Source of the DNA: JACNLN01 sp964626495
GTDB taxonomy: Bacteria > Fidelibacterota > Marinisomatia > Marinisomatales > CAZVFT01
Direction of reading: 5' to 3'
Assembly (NCBI GenBank): GCA_964626495.1
Contig: CAZVFT010000035.1
Location: 1 to 23,672, forward strand
Length of the DNA: 23,672 nt
Shown: positions 23,636 to 23,672 of the stretch, piece after piece
Numbering within the stretch: the first letter of the stretch is position 1
Layout: the number at the start of each line of letters is the position of its first letter
The notes under the pieces: generated by a model
Database searches by the model: none
Told to the model about the DNA's origin: nothing
The model's input: the letters and a program-made list of their open reading frames with translations, nothing else
Made by a program: the position numbers and the translations under genes

Positions 23636-23672
23636 CACTACTGTCCGGTTAAAATAGCGCCAGTTGAGGGGC
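23636..23672. mobile_element. Right-edge IS-like terminal inverted repeat (partial element)
   Basis: CACTACTGTCCGGTTAAAA (23636-23654) is the near-exact inverted partner of bases 35-52, and the sequence continues off the window edge. Probably the start of the same insertion sequence whose other end is at the left edge. Family not identified. Confidence 0.45.

Larger units (their letters stand above)
23067..23672. other. Gene-free right flank
   Basis: About 600 bases with no convincing gene. Two overlapping opposite-strand open frames (23379-23582 plus, 23426-23638 minus) lack motifs and ribosome binding sites. The stretch holds the palindromic repeats, 12-bp tandem repeat and IS-like end listed separately. 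Confidence 0.6.

Noticed and set aside
23379..23638. Two overlapping opposite-strand ORFs at the right end
   Set aside because: No recognisable domain or start signal on either strand; mutual overlap and AT-rich content suggest chance.

Overview
The window looks like a piece of a moderately AT-rich bacterial chromosome. The best guess is a member of the Fibrobacteres-Chlorobi-Bacteroidetes (FCB) side of the tree or a related uncultured lineage. The reasons are the roughly 1000-residue SecA with a long insertion and a C-terminal SEC-C tail, PPi-type glycolysis, S23-type four-helix-bundle genes, and hairpin-rich intergenic repeats. This placement is inference; no rRNA is present. Both window ends carry the same terminal-inverted-repeat-like sequence (about 35-52 and, inverted, 23636-23654). 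The piece is therefore probably bounded by two copies of one insertion sequence, or is a contig broken at that repeat.

Region 1 (156-6539, +) is a phosphonate operon. It holds PEP mutase fused to an N-terminal cytidylyltransferase, phosphonopyruvate decarboxylase, an iron-dependent alcohol dehydrogenase (likely phosphonoacetaldehyde reductase), and two different TagB/TagF (CDP-glycerol glycerophosphotransferase) family enzymes. There is no AEP transaminase. The set predicts PEP -> phosphonopyruvate -> phosphonoacetaldehyde -> 2-hydroxyethylphosphonate (HEP) -> CMP-HEP, as in early fosfomycin synthesis. The TagF-like enzymes would then move the activated phosphonate onto a surface polymer. A small S23-type gene flanked by imperfect inverted repeats sits between the second and third genes and carries an apparent homopolymer frameshift.

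Region 2 (6898-9296, +) is a two-gene glycolytic operon: PPi-dependent phosphofructokinase and class II fructose-bisphosphate aldolase.

Region 3 (9297-12182) is an AT-rich accessory island. On the minus strand it holds a PD-(D/E)XK nuclease, a small DpnD-like protein, an HNH nuclease and an N-terminally damaged DNA methyltransferase. A perfect 13-bp inverted repeat bounds it, with a GC-rich structured element beside the left repeat. It looks like a decaying restriction-modification cassette.

Region 4 (12183-14203, -) is thiamine pyrophosphokinase translationally coupled to a sodium/solute symporter, a plausible thiamine uptake and activation pair. Region 5 (14204-15022) is a gene-free divergent intergenic region with several strong palindromes and hairpins.

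Region 6 (15023-23066, +) is a tightly packed core operon: PhoH-like ATPase, thiolase, acyl-CoA dehydrogenase, branched-chain aminotransferase and NusB, then SecA and tRNA-Leu(UAG). Region 7 (23067-23672) holds no convincing gene; it has palindromic repeats, a 12-bp tandem repeat and the right IS-like end.
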